Shown here: positions 50,761 through 59,627 of the stretch, piece after piece
Numbering within the stretch: the stretch's first letter is position 1
How the letters are laid out: every line of letters starts with the position of its first letter
Source: Cupriavidus yeoncheonensis
Lineage (GTDB): Bacteria > Pseudomonadota > Gammaproteobacteria > Burkholderiales > Burkholderiaceae
Reading direction: 5' to 3'
NCBI RefSeq assembly: GCF_905397275.1
Contig: NZ_CAJPUY010000025.1
Location: 1 to 64,000 of the forward strand
DNA: 64,000 nt
Notes under the pieces: model-generated
Databases searched by the model: none
The model's input: only the letters and a program-made list of their open reading frames with translations
What the model was told of the DNA's origin: nothing
Position numbers and translations under genes: made by a program

Positions 50761-50900
50761 AACACAGTGCGGCAAGTCCGATTCAATCTCGCAAGGAACG
50801 GAAGGGCATCATGTTCATGACACCGCGAACTACTACCGCTGGTATGCGACAGTAGTCGAGGTGCGCCTCCGTCCCGGTTGAATCCGGATTTGACAAAGAG

Positions 50901-50928
50901 AAACGCGGCCTTGGCCGCGTTTTTTTTC
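50901..50928 (+). terminator. Intrinsic terminator downstream of tRNA-Val
   Basis: AACGCGGCC, then TT, then GGCCGCGTT running into eight T bases. It should end the tRNA-Val transcript before the thrS promoter. Confidence 0.92.
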
Positions 50929-51093
50929 GTCTGTCGCCTGCCAGCTGCCTGATAAGCTTGCCGCCTGCTGAGTGCAAGCACCAAGAACGTTGCCGGCACG
51001 CCGCCTTTTTCGGGGTGGGCCGGTGCTACAAGAGATGCAGTTTGATCCGCCCGCCGAGCGTCAGGCGCCGGGGTGGAATCCTGGAGAGTCGAA

Positions 51094-53001
51094 ATGATCG
51101 CAATCACGCTGCCGGATGGGTCCCGTCGCGAGTTTCCCGGCCCGGTGACGGTTGCCGAAGTGGCGCAGAGCATCGGTACGGGCCTGGCCAAGGCCGCGCT
51201 GGCTGGCAAGGTGGATGGCAACCTGGTCGACACGAGCTACTCGATCGATCGCGATGTGGCGCTTGCCATCATCACGGACAAGGACGCTGACGGCGTTGAC
51301 GTCATCCGCCACTCCACGGCCCACTTGCTGGCTTATGCGGTCAAGGAACTCTACCCCGAAGCGCAGGTGACGATCGGGCCGGTGATCGAGAACGGCTTCT
51401 ACTACGACTTCGCCTACAAGCGCCCCTTTACGCCGGAAGACCTTGCCGCCATCGAAAAGAAGATGACGGAACTGTCGCGCAAGGACGAGAAGGTCACGCG
51501 CGAGGTATGGAACCGTGACGAGGCGGTGGCGCTGTTCGAGTCGATGGGCGAGAAGTACAAGGCCGAGATCATCGCCTCGATTCCGGCTGACCAGGAGATA
51601 GGGCTGTACCGCGAAGGCAAGTTCGTCGATCTGTGCCGCGGCCCGCACGTGCCGTCCACGGGCAAGCTGAAGGTCTTCAGGCTGATGAAGGTGGCTGGCG
51701 CCTACTGGCGCGGCGATGCCAACAACGAGATGCTCCAGCGCATCTACGGCACGGCCTGGGCCAGGAAGGAAGACCAGGAAGCCTATCTGCATATGCTCGA
51801 AGAGGCCGAGAAGCGCGACCACCGCAAGCTCGGCAAGTCGCTCGACCTTTTCCACCTGCAGGAAGAGGCGCCCGGCATGGTGTTCTGGCACCCGAAGGGC
51901 TGGCAGGTGTGGCAGGCGGTCGAGCAGTACATGCGCGGCCGCCTGACGGAGGCCGGCTACGACGAAGTGCGTACGCCGCAGGTGATGGATCGTTCGCTGT
52001 GGGAGAAGTCCGGCCACTGGCAGAACTACAAGGAGAACATGTTCGTCACGGAATCGGAGAAGCGCGACTACGCGATCAAGCCGATGAACTGCCCGGGCCA
52101 TGTGCAGATCTTCAATCACGGCCTGCGCTCCTACCGTGACCTGCCGCTGCGCCTGGCTGAATTCGGTGCCTGCCATCGCAACGAGCCGTCCGGCGCGCTG
52201 CATGGGCTGATGCGCGTGCGCGGTTTTGTGCAGGATGATGCGCATATCTTCTGTACGGAAGAACAGATCGTGGCCGAGGCGAAAGCGTTCAACGAACTGG
52301 CGTTTTCCGTGTACGACGACTTCGGCTTCAAGGACGTGGCGGTCAAGCTGTCCTTGCGCCCGGACCAGCGTGCCGGCTCGGATGAGGTCTGGGACCACGC
52401 CGAGGACGGCCTGCGCCTGGCGCTGCGCGCCTGTGGCGTGGAGTGGGAAGAACTGCCGGGCGAGGGTGCCTTCTATGGCCCGAAGGTCGAGTACCACATC
52501 AAGGATGCTATCGGCCGCTCGTGGCAGTGCGGCACGCTGCAGCTGGATCTGGTGCTGCCGGAGCGCCTGGATGCCGAGTACGTCTCGGAGGACAACTCGC
52601 GCAAACGTCCCGTGATGCTGCACCGGGCGATCCTGGGTTCATTCGAGCGCTTCCTGGGCATCCTGCTCGAAAATCATGCGGGTGCGCTGCCCGCCTGGTT
52701 GGCGCCGGAGCAAGTGGTTGTCATGAATATCGCGGATTCGCAGGCCGAATATGCCGAAAACGTCGTGCAATCGCTGCTAAAACAAGGGTTTAGGGCAAAG
52801 GCCGATTTGCGTAACGAGAAAATTACGTATAAAATCCGCGAGCATTCGCTTCAGAAGATCCCCTACCTGCTGGTGGTGGGCGACAAGGAGCGGGATGCCA
52901 ATCAAGTGGCCGTGCGTGCCCGAGGCAACGTGGATCTGGGTGTCATGCCCGTCTCCGCGTTTGTGGAGCGTCTGCAACAGGACGTTGCCAGCAAAGCCTG
53001 A
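51094..53001 (+). CDS. thrS: Threonyl-tRNA synthetase
   Basis: 635 residues, normal length. TGS domain at the start (MIAITLPDGSRREFPGPVTVAEVA), editing domain with HSTAHLLAYAVKELYPEAQVTIGPVIENGFYYDF, and class II catalytic core with zinc ligand Cys333 in KPMNCPGHVQIF, the motif 2 region EFGACHRNEPSGALHGLMRVRGF, and motif 3 HRAILGSFERFLGILLE. The anticodon-binding domain ends the protein. It charges tRNA-Thr and removes mischarged Ser. First gene of the thrS-infC-rpmI-rplT-pheST-ihfA cluster. Confidence 0.97.
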   Translation: MIAITLPDGSRREFPGPVTVAEVAQSIGTGLAKAALAGKVDGNLVDTSYSIDRDVALAIITDKDADGVDVIRHSTAHLLAYAVKELYPEAQVTIGPVIENGFYYDFAYKRPFTPEDLAAIEKKMTELSRKDEKVTREVWNRDEAVALFESMGEKYKAEIIASIPADQEIGLYREGKFVDLCRGPHVPSTGKLKVFRLMKVAGAYWRGDANNEMLQRIYGTAWARKEDQEAYLHMLEEAEKRDHRKLGKSLDLFHLQEEAPGMVFWHPKGWQVWQAVEQYMRGRLTEAGYDEVRTPQVMDRSLWEKSGHWQNYKENMFVTESEKRDYAIKPMNCPGHVQIFNHGLRSYRDLPLRLAEFGACHRNEPSGALHGLMRVRGFVQDDAHIFCTEEQIVAEAKAFNELAFSVYDDFGFKDVAVKLSLRPDQRAGSDEVWDHAEDGLRLALRACGVEWEELPGEGAFYGPKVEYHIKDAIGRSWQCGTLQLDLVLPERLDAEYVSEDNSRKRPVMLHRAILGSFERFLGILLENHAGALPAWLAPEQVVVMNIADSQAEYAENVVQSLLKQGFRAKADLRNEKITYKIREHSLQKIPYLLVVGDKERDANQVAVRARGNVDLGVMPVSAFVERLQQDVASKA

Positions 53002-53049
53002 TGGGTCGGAAGCACGGCTTGTTTTTTTGTCTTCTTGAGGTAACGGAAC

Positions 53050-53571
53050 ATCGCTACAGACAAAGGTCACCGCATCAACCGGGAGATCAGTGCGCCAGAA
53101 TTGCGCCTGGTAGGGGTTGATAACGAGCAGCTTGGCATCGTCAAGTTCATGGACGCGCTTCGCCTGGCTGAGGAGAAGGACTTGGACTTGGTCGAGATCG
53201 CCCCGAACGCGATTCCGCCCGTCGCCCGGATCATGGATTACGGGAAGTTCAAGTACGAGGAAGCCAAGCGCGCGCACGAGGCGAAGCTGAAGCAGAAGAT
53301 CATCCAGGTCAAAGAAGTGAAGTTCCGCCCTGGCACGGATGACGGCGACTACAACGTCAAGTTGCGCAACCTGAAGCGCTTCCTGGAAGACGGCGACAAG
53401 ACCAAGATCACGCTGCGCTTCCGCGGCCGTGAGATGGCGCACCAGGAAATCGGCGCGCGCGTGCTCGAACGCCTGAAGGCGGACCTGGAAGAAATCGGCC
53501 AGGTCGAGCAGATGCCGAAAATGGAAGGGCGCCAGATGGTGATGGTGCTCGCCCCCAAGAAGAAGAAGTAA
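53050..53571 (+). CDS. infC: Translation initiation factor IF-3, ATC start codon
   Basis: 173 residues. No ATG, GTG or TTG fits the family start; the frame beginning with ATC at 53050 gives IATDKGHRINREISAPELRLVG, the usual IF-3 N-terminus, and TGAGGTAA lies seven bases upstream. A rare AUU/AUC start is the known device by which IF-3 represses its own translation. Domains: N-terminal (GVDNEQLGIVKFMDALRLAEEKDLDLVEIAP), linker, C-terminal (EVKFRPGTDDGDYNVKLRNLKRFLEDGDK) and the lysine-rich end. It lies 48 bases after thrS. Confidence 0.95.
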   Translation: MATDKGHRINREISAPELRLVGVDNEQLGIVKFMDALRLAEEKDLDLVEIAPNAIPPVARIMDYGKFKYEEAKRAHEAKLKQKIIQVKEVKFRPGTDDGDYNVKLRNLKRFLEDGDKTKITLRFRGREMAHQEIGARVLERLKADLEEIGQVEQMPKMEGRQMVMVLAPKKKK

Positions 53572-53738
53572 TTTTTGCGCGATGCGGCGGCCGGGATGCC
53601 AAGGCATGCCGGCGTTGTGTCGCGTGGAAGTGGCACGGAACCCTTTCAGGGAGCTGTGCAAAAACAAGTGGATGCGGGTCTTGCAAGCGTCGGCGACAGC
53701 CGTCCACCTGCATGCATGTCATAGAGCTGGAGTTTTTC

Positions 53739-53936
53739 ATGCCGAAGATGAAGACGAAGAAAAGCGCCTCCAAGCGCTTTACTGCCCGTCCGAACGGTTC
53801 GTTCAAGCGTGGCCAGGCCTTCAAGCGTCACATCCTGACCAAGAAGACCACCAAGAACAAGCGTCAACTGCGCGGTACCCAGGACGTCCATGAGACGAAC
53901 CTGAAGTCGGTGCGCGCAATGATGCCGTACGCATAA
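53739..53936 (+). CDS. rpmI: 50S ribosomal protein L35
   Basis: 65 residues from the ATG at 53739, with TGGAG upstream: MPKMKTKKSASKRFTARPNG at the start, then basic helices ending SVRAMMPYA. Full length. The 167-base gap after infC is where L20-mediated repression of this operon is usually exerted in related bacteria; I did not resolve the structure. Confidence 0.97.
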   Translation: MPKMKTKKSASKRFTARPNGSFKRGQAFKRHILTKKTTKNKRQLRGTQDVHETNLKSVRAMMPYA

Positions 53937-53964
53937 CCTCTAACGACAGCGAAAGGAGTATTCA

Positions 53965-54321
53965 ATGCCTCGAGTTAAGCGTGGGGTTACTGCACGGGCC
54001 CGCCACAAGAAAGTCATCGACGCTGCCAAGGGTTACCGCGGCCGTCGCAATAATGTCTACCGTATCGCCAAGCAGGCGGTCATGCGTGCTGGCCAGTACG
54101 CGTACCGCGATCGCCGCAACAAGAAGCGCGTGTTCCGCGCTCTCTGGATTGCGCGTATCAATGCCGCGACGCGTGAGCATGGCATGACCTACAGCGTGTT
54201 CATGAACGGTCTGAAGAAGGCCTCGATTGAACTGGACCGCAAGGTGCTGTCGGACATGGCTATTCACGACAAGCCTGCCTTTGCCGCCATCGTCAACCAG
54301 GTGAAAGCCACCGTTGCCTGA
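53965..54321 (+). CDS. rplT: 50S ribosomal protein L20
   Basis: 118 residues, full length: [55 protein letters not shown] at the basic N-terminus and the globular end [20 protein letters not shown]. Needed early in 50S assembly and, in many bacteria, the repressor of its own operon. A ribosome site AAAGGAG precedes it. Followed by a terminator-like hairpin before pheS. Confidence 0.97.
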
Positions 54322-54379
54322 TGCCGGCTGCGGCAACCCGTAGGGGTTGCCGGGCAAGCACCGACCGCAAGGTCTGCTG

Positions 54380-54408
54380 AAACGGGGCTCTCACGGGGCC
54401 CCGTTTTC
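54380..54408 (+). terminator. Terminator or attenuator between rplT and pheS
   Basis: AAACGGGGC (54380-54388), nine-base loop, GCCCCGTTT (54398-54406) followed by TTCATTTTC. It could end the ribosomal transcript partly and set a lower level for pheST. I see no phenylalanine-rich leader peptide that would make it a pheM-type attenuator. Confidence 0.75.
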
Positions 54409-54539
54409 ATTTTCGAATGCCGCTTCGGCGACTGTCCTGGCGCCGCGCGCAGGCAGTGCCGAAACGCCATTCGAAACGAACCCCAACCTGCGCCGCGACA
54501 GATGTCGTGTCATGGCGCCAAGCTATTTCCACGACCGCC

Positions 54540-55571
54540 ATGTCCCAGGATCTGGATCAAATCGTCGCCGACGCCCAGGCCGCTTTCGCCGCCGCTAACG
54601 ACAACGCCACGCTCGAAAACGAGAAAGCCAGGTTCCTCGGCAAGACCGGTGCGCTGACCGAACTGCTCAAGGGCCTGGGCAAGCTCGACCCGGAAACGCG
54701 CAAGAGCGAAGGCGCACGCATCAATCAGGTGAAGCAGCAGGTCGAAGCTGCGCTGACGGCGCGCCGCCAGGCACTGGCCGACGCGCTGATGAACGCGCGC
54801 CTGTCCGCCGAAGCCATCGATGTGACCCTGCCGGGCCGTGCCGTCAGCCGCGGCAGCCTGCACCCGGTCATGCGCACGTGGGAACGCGTGGAACAGATCT
54901 TCGGCTCGATCGGCTTCGACGTGGCCGACGGCCCCGAGATCGAAACCGACTGGATGAACTTCACCGCGCTGAACAACCCGGACAACCATCCCGCGCGTTC
55001 GATGCAGGACACGTTCTATATCGACGGCCGCGACAGCGACGACAAGCTCCTGCTGCTGCGTACGCACACCAGCCCGATGCAGGTGCGCTACGCCAAGATG
55101 CATGTCGAGAAGTACGCCGGCAAGCCGATGCCGCCGATCAAGGTGATCTGCCCGGGCCGCACCTACCGCGTTGACAGCGACGCCACGCACTCTCCGATGT
55201 TCAACCAGGTCGAAGGCCTGTGGATCGGCGAGGACGTGAGCTTCGCGGATCTGAAGGGCGTTTACACCGACTTCCTGCGCAAGTTCTTCGAGCGCGACGA
55301 TATCCAGGTGCGTTTCCGCCCGTCGTACTTCCCGTTCACCGAACCGTCGGCCGAGATCGACATGGCATTCGGCAACGGCAAGTGGCTGGAGATCTCCGGC
55401 TCCGGCCAGGTGCACCCGAACGTGCTGCGCAATATGGGCCTGGATCCGGAGCGCTATATCGGCTTCGCCTTTGGCTCGGGACTGGAGCGCCTGACGATGC
55501 TGCGCTATGGCATCAACGACCTGCGGCTGTTCTTCGAAGGCGACGTGCGTTTCCTGCGCCAGTTCGCCTGA
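54540..55571 (+). CDS. pheS: Phenylalanyl-tRNA synthetase, alpha subunit
   Basis: 343 residues from the ATG at 54540. N-terminal coiled coil (about 1-100), then the class II core: LHPVMRTWERVEQIFGSIGFDVADGPEIETDWMNF, ALNNPDNHPARSMQDTFY, LLRTHTSPMQVRY, and the motif 3 region GFAFGSGLERLTMLRYGI. Charges tRNA-Phe as an alpha2beta2 tetramer with PheT, whose gene starts 66 bases downstream. Confidence 0.96.
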   Translation: MSQDLDQIVADAQAAFAAANDNATLENEKARFLGKTGALTELLKGLGKLDPETRKSEGARINQVKQQVEAALTARRQALADALMNARLSAEAIDVTLPGRAVSRGSLHPVMRTWERVEQIFGSIGFDVADGPEIETDWMNFTALNNPDNHPARSMQDTFYIDGRDSDDKLLLLRTHTSPMQVRYAKMHVEKYAGKPMPPIKVICPGRTYRVDSDATHSPMFNQVEGLWIGEDVSFADLKGVYTDFLRKFFERDDIQVRFRPSYFPFTEPSAEIDMAFGNGKWLEISGSGQVHPNVLRNMGLDPERYIGFAFGSGLERLTMLRYGINDLRLFFEGDVRFLRQFA

Positions 55572-55637
55572 CGCGGCGCGGCCGCGCCCAGCCCATCGTC
55601 CCAGACATCACAGAATACTTACCGGATCAGAAGCGCC

Positions 55638-58085
55638 ATGCAATTCTCGGAATCCTGGCTTCGCACCTTCGCCAACCCTGAAAAGATCTCCACCGACGCG
55701 CTGTCGCACAGCCTGACCATGGCCGGGCTCGAAGTGGAAGAGGTCGGCCCGGTCGCGCCGCCGTTCAACAAGGTGGTGGTCGCGCACGTGCTGTCGACCG
55801 AGCGCCATCCCAACGCCGACCGCCTCAATGTGTGTCAGGTCGATGTCGGCACCGGCGAGACACTGCAGATCGTCTGCGGCGCGCCCAACGTCAAGCCCGG
55901 CATCAAGGTGCCGTGCGCGATGGTCGGCGCCGTCCTGCCGCCGGCGGAGCCCGACGGCAAGCCGTTCGAAATCAAGGTCGGCAAGCTGCGCGGCGTAGAG
56001 AGCTACGGCATGCTGTGCTCGGCCCGCGAACTGAAGCTGTCGGAAGAGCACGGCGGCCTGCTGGTGCTGCAGGATGACGCACCGGTCGGCCAGAACATCC
56101 GCGAATACCTGGACCTGGACGACCAGGTCTTCGTCATCAAGCTGACACCGAACAAGGCGGACTGCCTGTCGATCCACGGCGTGGCGCGCGAAGTCGCGGC
56201 GCTGACGGGCGCAGCGCTGACGCTGCCGGACATGAAGCCGGTGGCGGTGACCATCGACGAGAAGCTGCCGGTGAAGGTGTCGGCCCCCGATCTGTGCGGC
56301 CGCTTCTCCGGCCGCGTGATCCGCGGCGTGAATGCCCACGCCGCTACGCCGGCATGGATGGTGCAACGCCTGGAGCGTTCGGGCCAGCGCAGCATCTCGG
56401 CACTGGTGGATATCTCCAACTTCGTCATGCTCGAACTGGGCCGCCCGTCGCACGTGTTCGACCTGGACAAGATCCACGGCGGACTCGATGTGCGCTGGGG
56501 CCGCAAGGGCGAGCAGATCAAGCTGCTGAACGGCAACACCATCGAGGTTGACGAGCAGGTTGGCGTGATCGCGGACGACAAGGAGATCGAGAGCCTGGCC
56601 GGCATCATGGGCGGCGACAGCACCGCCGTGACGCTGGACACAACCAATATCTACCTCGAAGCCGCATTCTGGTGGCCGTCGGCCATCCAGGGCCGTGCAC
56701 GCCGCTACAACTTCTCGACCGATGCGGCGCACCGCTTCGAGCGCGGCGTGGACTATGCCACGACGGTCGAGCATATCGAACGCATCACCGCGCTGATCCT
56801 CGAGATCTGTGGCGGCCAGGCTGGCCCGGTCGATGACCACGTCGTCAACCTGCCGCAGCGCAAGCCCGTGAGCCTGCGCCTGGCGCGCGCGGAGCGTGTG
56901 CTTGGCATCGAACTGTCGTCGGCTGTGGTGGCGGACGTGTTCCAGCGCCTGCAACTGCCGTTCACGCGTACGCAAGGCGCCGAGGGCGAGGTGTTCGAGG
57001 TGACACCGCCGAGCTACCGCTTCGACATCGAGATCGAAGAAGACCTGATCGAGGAAGTCGCGCGTATCTACGGCTTCGAACGCATTCCCGCGCGCCCGCC
57101 CATCGCGGAAAGCGAGATGCGTCCGACCAACGAAGGCCGCCGCTCCACGCACCTCGTGCGCCACGCGCTCGCGGCGCGCGATTACCAGGAAGTCATCAAC
57201 TTCGCCTTCGTCGAAGAGAAGTGGGAGCGCGACTTCGCTGCCAATGGCAATCCGATCCGACTGCTGAACCCCATTGCCAGCCAGCTTGCGGTGATGCGTT
57301 CCTCGCTGATCGGCGGTCTGCTCGACAAGGTGCGCTACAACCTGAACCGCAAGGCTGCGCGCGTGCGCCTGTTCGAAGTCGGTCGCGTCTTCCATCGCGA
57401 TGCCGATGTGAAAGACGGCGGCCTGACGGTGGCTGGCTATCATCAGCCGACGATGGCTGCCGGCATCGCCTACGGCCCGGCATTTGACGAGCAGTGGGGC
57501 ATTGCCACGCGCAATGTCGATTTCTTCGACGTCAAGGGCGACGTGGAAGCGTTGTTCCACCCACGTGTGGCGCGCTTCGAGCCGGTCGCGCATCCGGCCC
57601 TGCATCCCGGCCGCGCAGCGCACGTGCTGGTCGATGGCAAACTGGTCGGCGTGGTGGGCGAACTGCATCCGCGCTGGCTGCAGGAGTATGAACTGACGCA
57701 GGCTCCGGTGGTGTTCGAGCTTCAGCTTGATGCGCTGCGTGAAACGGGTCTGCCGGCCTACACCGAGATCTCGAAATTCCCGGCCGCCGTGCGCGACCTG
57801 GCCGTGGTGGTCAAGCAGTCGGTGCGCGTTCAGGACATGCTCGACGCCATGCGCGCCGCGCTCGACAAGCAGGGCTATGGCCGCTTCTGCCAGAGCCTGG
57901 TGCTGTTCGACGAGTTCCGTCCGAAGGCTGCGTCGGCCTCCATTGGCGACGACGAGAAAAGCCTTGCGTTCCGGGTGACCTTGCAAGATACTGGGTCGAC
58001 CCTGCAGGACGAGACCGTCGACAGCGCGGTGCGCTGCATGGTCGATGCATTGGGCGAAGCCTTCCAGGCCCGCCTGCGCGGCTGA
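55638..58085 (+). CDS. pheT: Phenylalanyl-tRNA synthetase, beta subunit
   Basis: 815 residues, full length. N-terminal tRNA-binding (EMAP-like) domain with VVAHVLSTERHPNADRLNVCQVDVG, B3/B4 editing domain (WMVQRLERSGQRSISALVDISNFVMLELGRPSHVFDLDK), B5 domain (LPFTRTQGAEGEVFEVTPPSYRFDIEIEEDLIEEVARIYGF), catalytic-like domain, and a C-terminal anticodon-binding FDX-ACB domain from about residue 720 (EISKFPAAVRDLAVVV). It edits Tyr-tRNA-Phe and binds the tRNA. Confidence 0.96.
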   Translation: MQFSESWLRTFANPEKISTDALSHSLTMAGLEVEEVGPVAPPFNKVVVAHVLSTERHPNADRLNVCQVDVGTGETLQIVCGAPNVKPGIKVPCAMVGAVLPPAEPDGKPFEIKVGKLRGVESYGMLCSARELKLSEEHGGLLVLQDDAPVGQNIREYLDLDDQVFVIKLTPNKADCLSIHGVAREVAALTGAALTLPDMKPVAVTIDEKLPVKVSAPDLCGRFSGRVIRGVNAHAATPAWMVQRLERSGQRSISALVDISNFVMLELGRPSHVFDLDKIHGGLDVRWGRKGEQIKLLNGNTIEVDEQVGVIADDKEIESLAGIMGGDSTAVTLDTTNIYLEAAFWWPSAIQGRARRYNFSTDAAHRFERGVDYATTVEHIERITALILEICGGQAGPVDDHVVNLPQRKPVSLRLARAERVLGIELSSAVVADVFQRLQLPFTRTQGAEGEVFEVTPPSYRFDIEIEEDLIEEVARIYGFERIPARPPIAESEMRPTNEGRRSTHLVRHALAARDYQEVINFAFVEEKWERDFAANGNPIRLLNPIASQLAVMRSSLIGGLLDKVRYNLNRKAARVRLFEVGRVFHRDADVKDGGLTVAGYHQPTMAAGIAYGPAFDEQWGIATRNVDFFDVKGDVEALFHPRVARFEPVAHPALHPGRAAHVLVDGKLVGVVGELHPRWLQEYELTQAPVVFELQLDALRETGLPAYTEISKFPAAVRDLAVVVKQSVRVQDMLDAMRAALDKQGYGRFCQSLVLFDEFRPKAASASIGDDEKSLAFRVTLQDTGSTLQDETVDSAVRCMVDALGEAFQARLRG

Positions 58086-58110
58086 CCACCAGCACGCACA
58101 CAAGACAGGG

Positions 58111-58133
58111 CGCCCGGGCAGTGCACCCGGGCG
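58111..58133 (+). terminator. GC-rich hairpin between pheT and ihfA
   Basis: CGCCCGGG, loop CAGTGCA, CCCGGGCG, with no T-run. It may be a processing or weak termination signal; ihfA follows 32 bases later. Confidence 0.4.
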
Positions 58134-58165
58134 GATCGCCAGACAGATTTCCTTGAGCGATCGAC

Positions 58166-58585
58166 ATGAAAGATCGAGACGCGAACTCCATGACCGCAGC
58201 AGCTTTGGGCGAGATGAGCGACCGGCAGGCTTCCTCCCGCGACGACGACTCCATGCAGGACATCCGTGGCACGGAAGTGCCGACACTGACCAAGGCCGAA
58301 CTTGCCGAAATGCTGTTCGACCAGGTGGGCCTGAACAAGCGCGAATCGAAGGACATGGTCGAAGCCTTCTTCGACGTTATTCGTGAAGCGCTGGAGCAGG
58401 GCGACAGTGTCAAGCTCTCCGGCTTCGGCAACTTCCAGTTGCGCGACAAGCCGCAGCGACCAGGCCGCAATCCAAAGACCGGCGAGGTGATTCCCATCAC
58501 CGCGCGCCGCGTGGTGACGTTCCATGCCAGCCAGAAACTCAAGAGCCAGGTAGAAGAGCACGCCGGTTTGAGCGTTACCGGTTGA
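58166..58585 (+). CDS. ihfA: Integration host factor, alpha subunit, with N-terminal extension
   Basis: 139 residues from 58166. The last about 100 match IHF-alpha closely (LTKAELAEMLFDQVGLNKRESKDMVEAFFDVIREALEQGD, VKLSGFGNFQLRDKPQRPGRNPKTGEVIPITARRVVTFHAS), including the DNA-bending arm PGRNPKTGE. E. coli IHF-alpha is 99 residues; here about 38 residues precede the core, polar and acidic (MSDRQASSRDDDSMQDIRG). Other in-frame ATGs at 58190 and 58214 could give shorter forms. As elsewhere it follows pheT. It bends DNA as a dimer with IhfB. Confidence 0.94.
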   Translation: MKDRDANSMTAAALGEMSDRQASSRDDDSMQDIRGTEVPTLTKAELAEMLFDQVGLNKRESKDMVEAFFDVIREALEQGDSVKLSGFGNFQLRDKPQRPGRNPKTGEVIPITARRVVTFHASQKLKSQVEEHAGLSVTG

Positions 58586-58707
58586 CGGGAGACACCACCC
58601 GAACGGCGGATTGCTTGCCGCGGCGGGCGTCTGTATGCTTCATGGCGCGCTGATCGGCGCGCCAACCCAAACCGGCCGGCATGGCCTGACGCCTGTCTAC
58701 ACCACTC

Positions 58708-59139
58708 ATGTCGGACAAATCCAGCGAGCGCGTTGCGCTGCCGCCTATCCCTGCCAAGCGCTACTTCACCATCGGCGAAGTCAGCGAACTCTGCGCGGTC
58801 AAGCCGCACGTGCTGCGCTACTGGGAGCAGGAATTCACCCAGCTCAAACCGGTCAAGCGCCGGGGCAACCGACGCTACTACCAGCACCACGAAGTCCTGC
58901 TGATCCGGCGCATCCGCGAGTTGCTGTACGAACAGGGCTTCACCATCAACGGCGCCCGCAATCGGCTCGACGAAGGCCGGCACGTTCATCACCAGGCGAG
59001 TCTGGAGCCAGAGGAATTGCCCGCGCAAGCTGCGGCGGAAACCTCGGTGCCGTCGGTGGATATCGCCAATCTGCGCAGCGAGCTCGTCGAAGTGCAACAC
59101 CTGCTTGCGCAACTTCAGCAGATCGCGCGGCGGGCATAA
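58708..59139 (+). CDS. MerR-family transcriptional regulator
   Basis: 143 residues. MerR winged helix: YFTIGEVSELCAVKPHVLRYWEQEFTQLKPVKRRGNRRYYQHHEVLLIRRIRELLYEQGFTINGARNRL. A short C-terminal coiled coil follows (IANLRSELVEVQHLLAQLQQI). There is no cysteine cluster for metal binding. A MerR gene of this kind directly downstream of ihfA is a conserved arrangement; its target is unknown. Confidence 0.92.
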   Translation: MSDKSSERVALPPIPAKRYFTIGEVSELCAVKPHVLRYWEQEFTQLKPVKRRGNRRYYQHHEVLLIRRIRELLYEQGFTINGARNRLDEGRHVHHQASLEPEELPAQAAAETSVPSVDIANLRSELVEVQHLLAQLQQIARRA

Positions 59140-59155
59140 ATTTCACCAGAACCGC

Positions 59156-59185
59156 TGGTCATCCGGGAAATGCGTCTGCTATAAT
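59156..59185 (+). promoter_or_regulatory. Promoter of tRNA-Pro
   Basis: A perfect TATAAT at 59180-59185, nine bases before the tRNA; the best -35 candidate is TGGTCA (59156-59161) with an 18-base spacer. Confidence 0.7.
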
Positions 59186-59194
59186 CTTTGTCTT

Positions 59195-59627
<433 letters not shown>

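Larger units (their letters stand above)
50697..51093. other. Leader region of the thrS operon, with repeats and a terminator
   Basis: About 400 bases without a convincing gene. It holds the 13-base tandem repeat just after the tRNA, an intrinsic terminator at 50901-50928, and then about 160 bases that should contain the thrS promoter and its untranslated leader (ribosome site CTGGAG before 51094). A leftward open frame over the repeats reads VLLYSF and CCTALLYC and is a product of the repeat, not a gene. Confidence 0.6.

Noticed and set aside
48313..50775. Long minus-strand open frame across relA, tRNA-Val and the tandem repeat
   Set aside because: Antisense to relA and a tRNA, low-complexity start caused by the repeat, no recognisable domain.
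55608..58286. A very long open frame on the minus strand across pheT
   Set aside because: It mirrors the codon bias of pheT, has no family resemblance and runs antisense to an undoubted gene; a shadow of GC-rich coding DNA.
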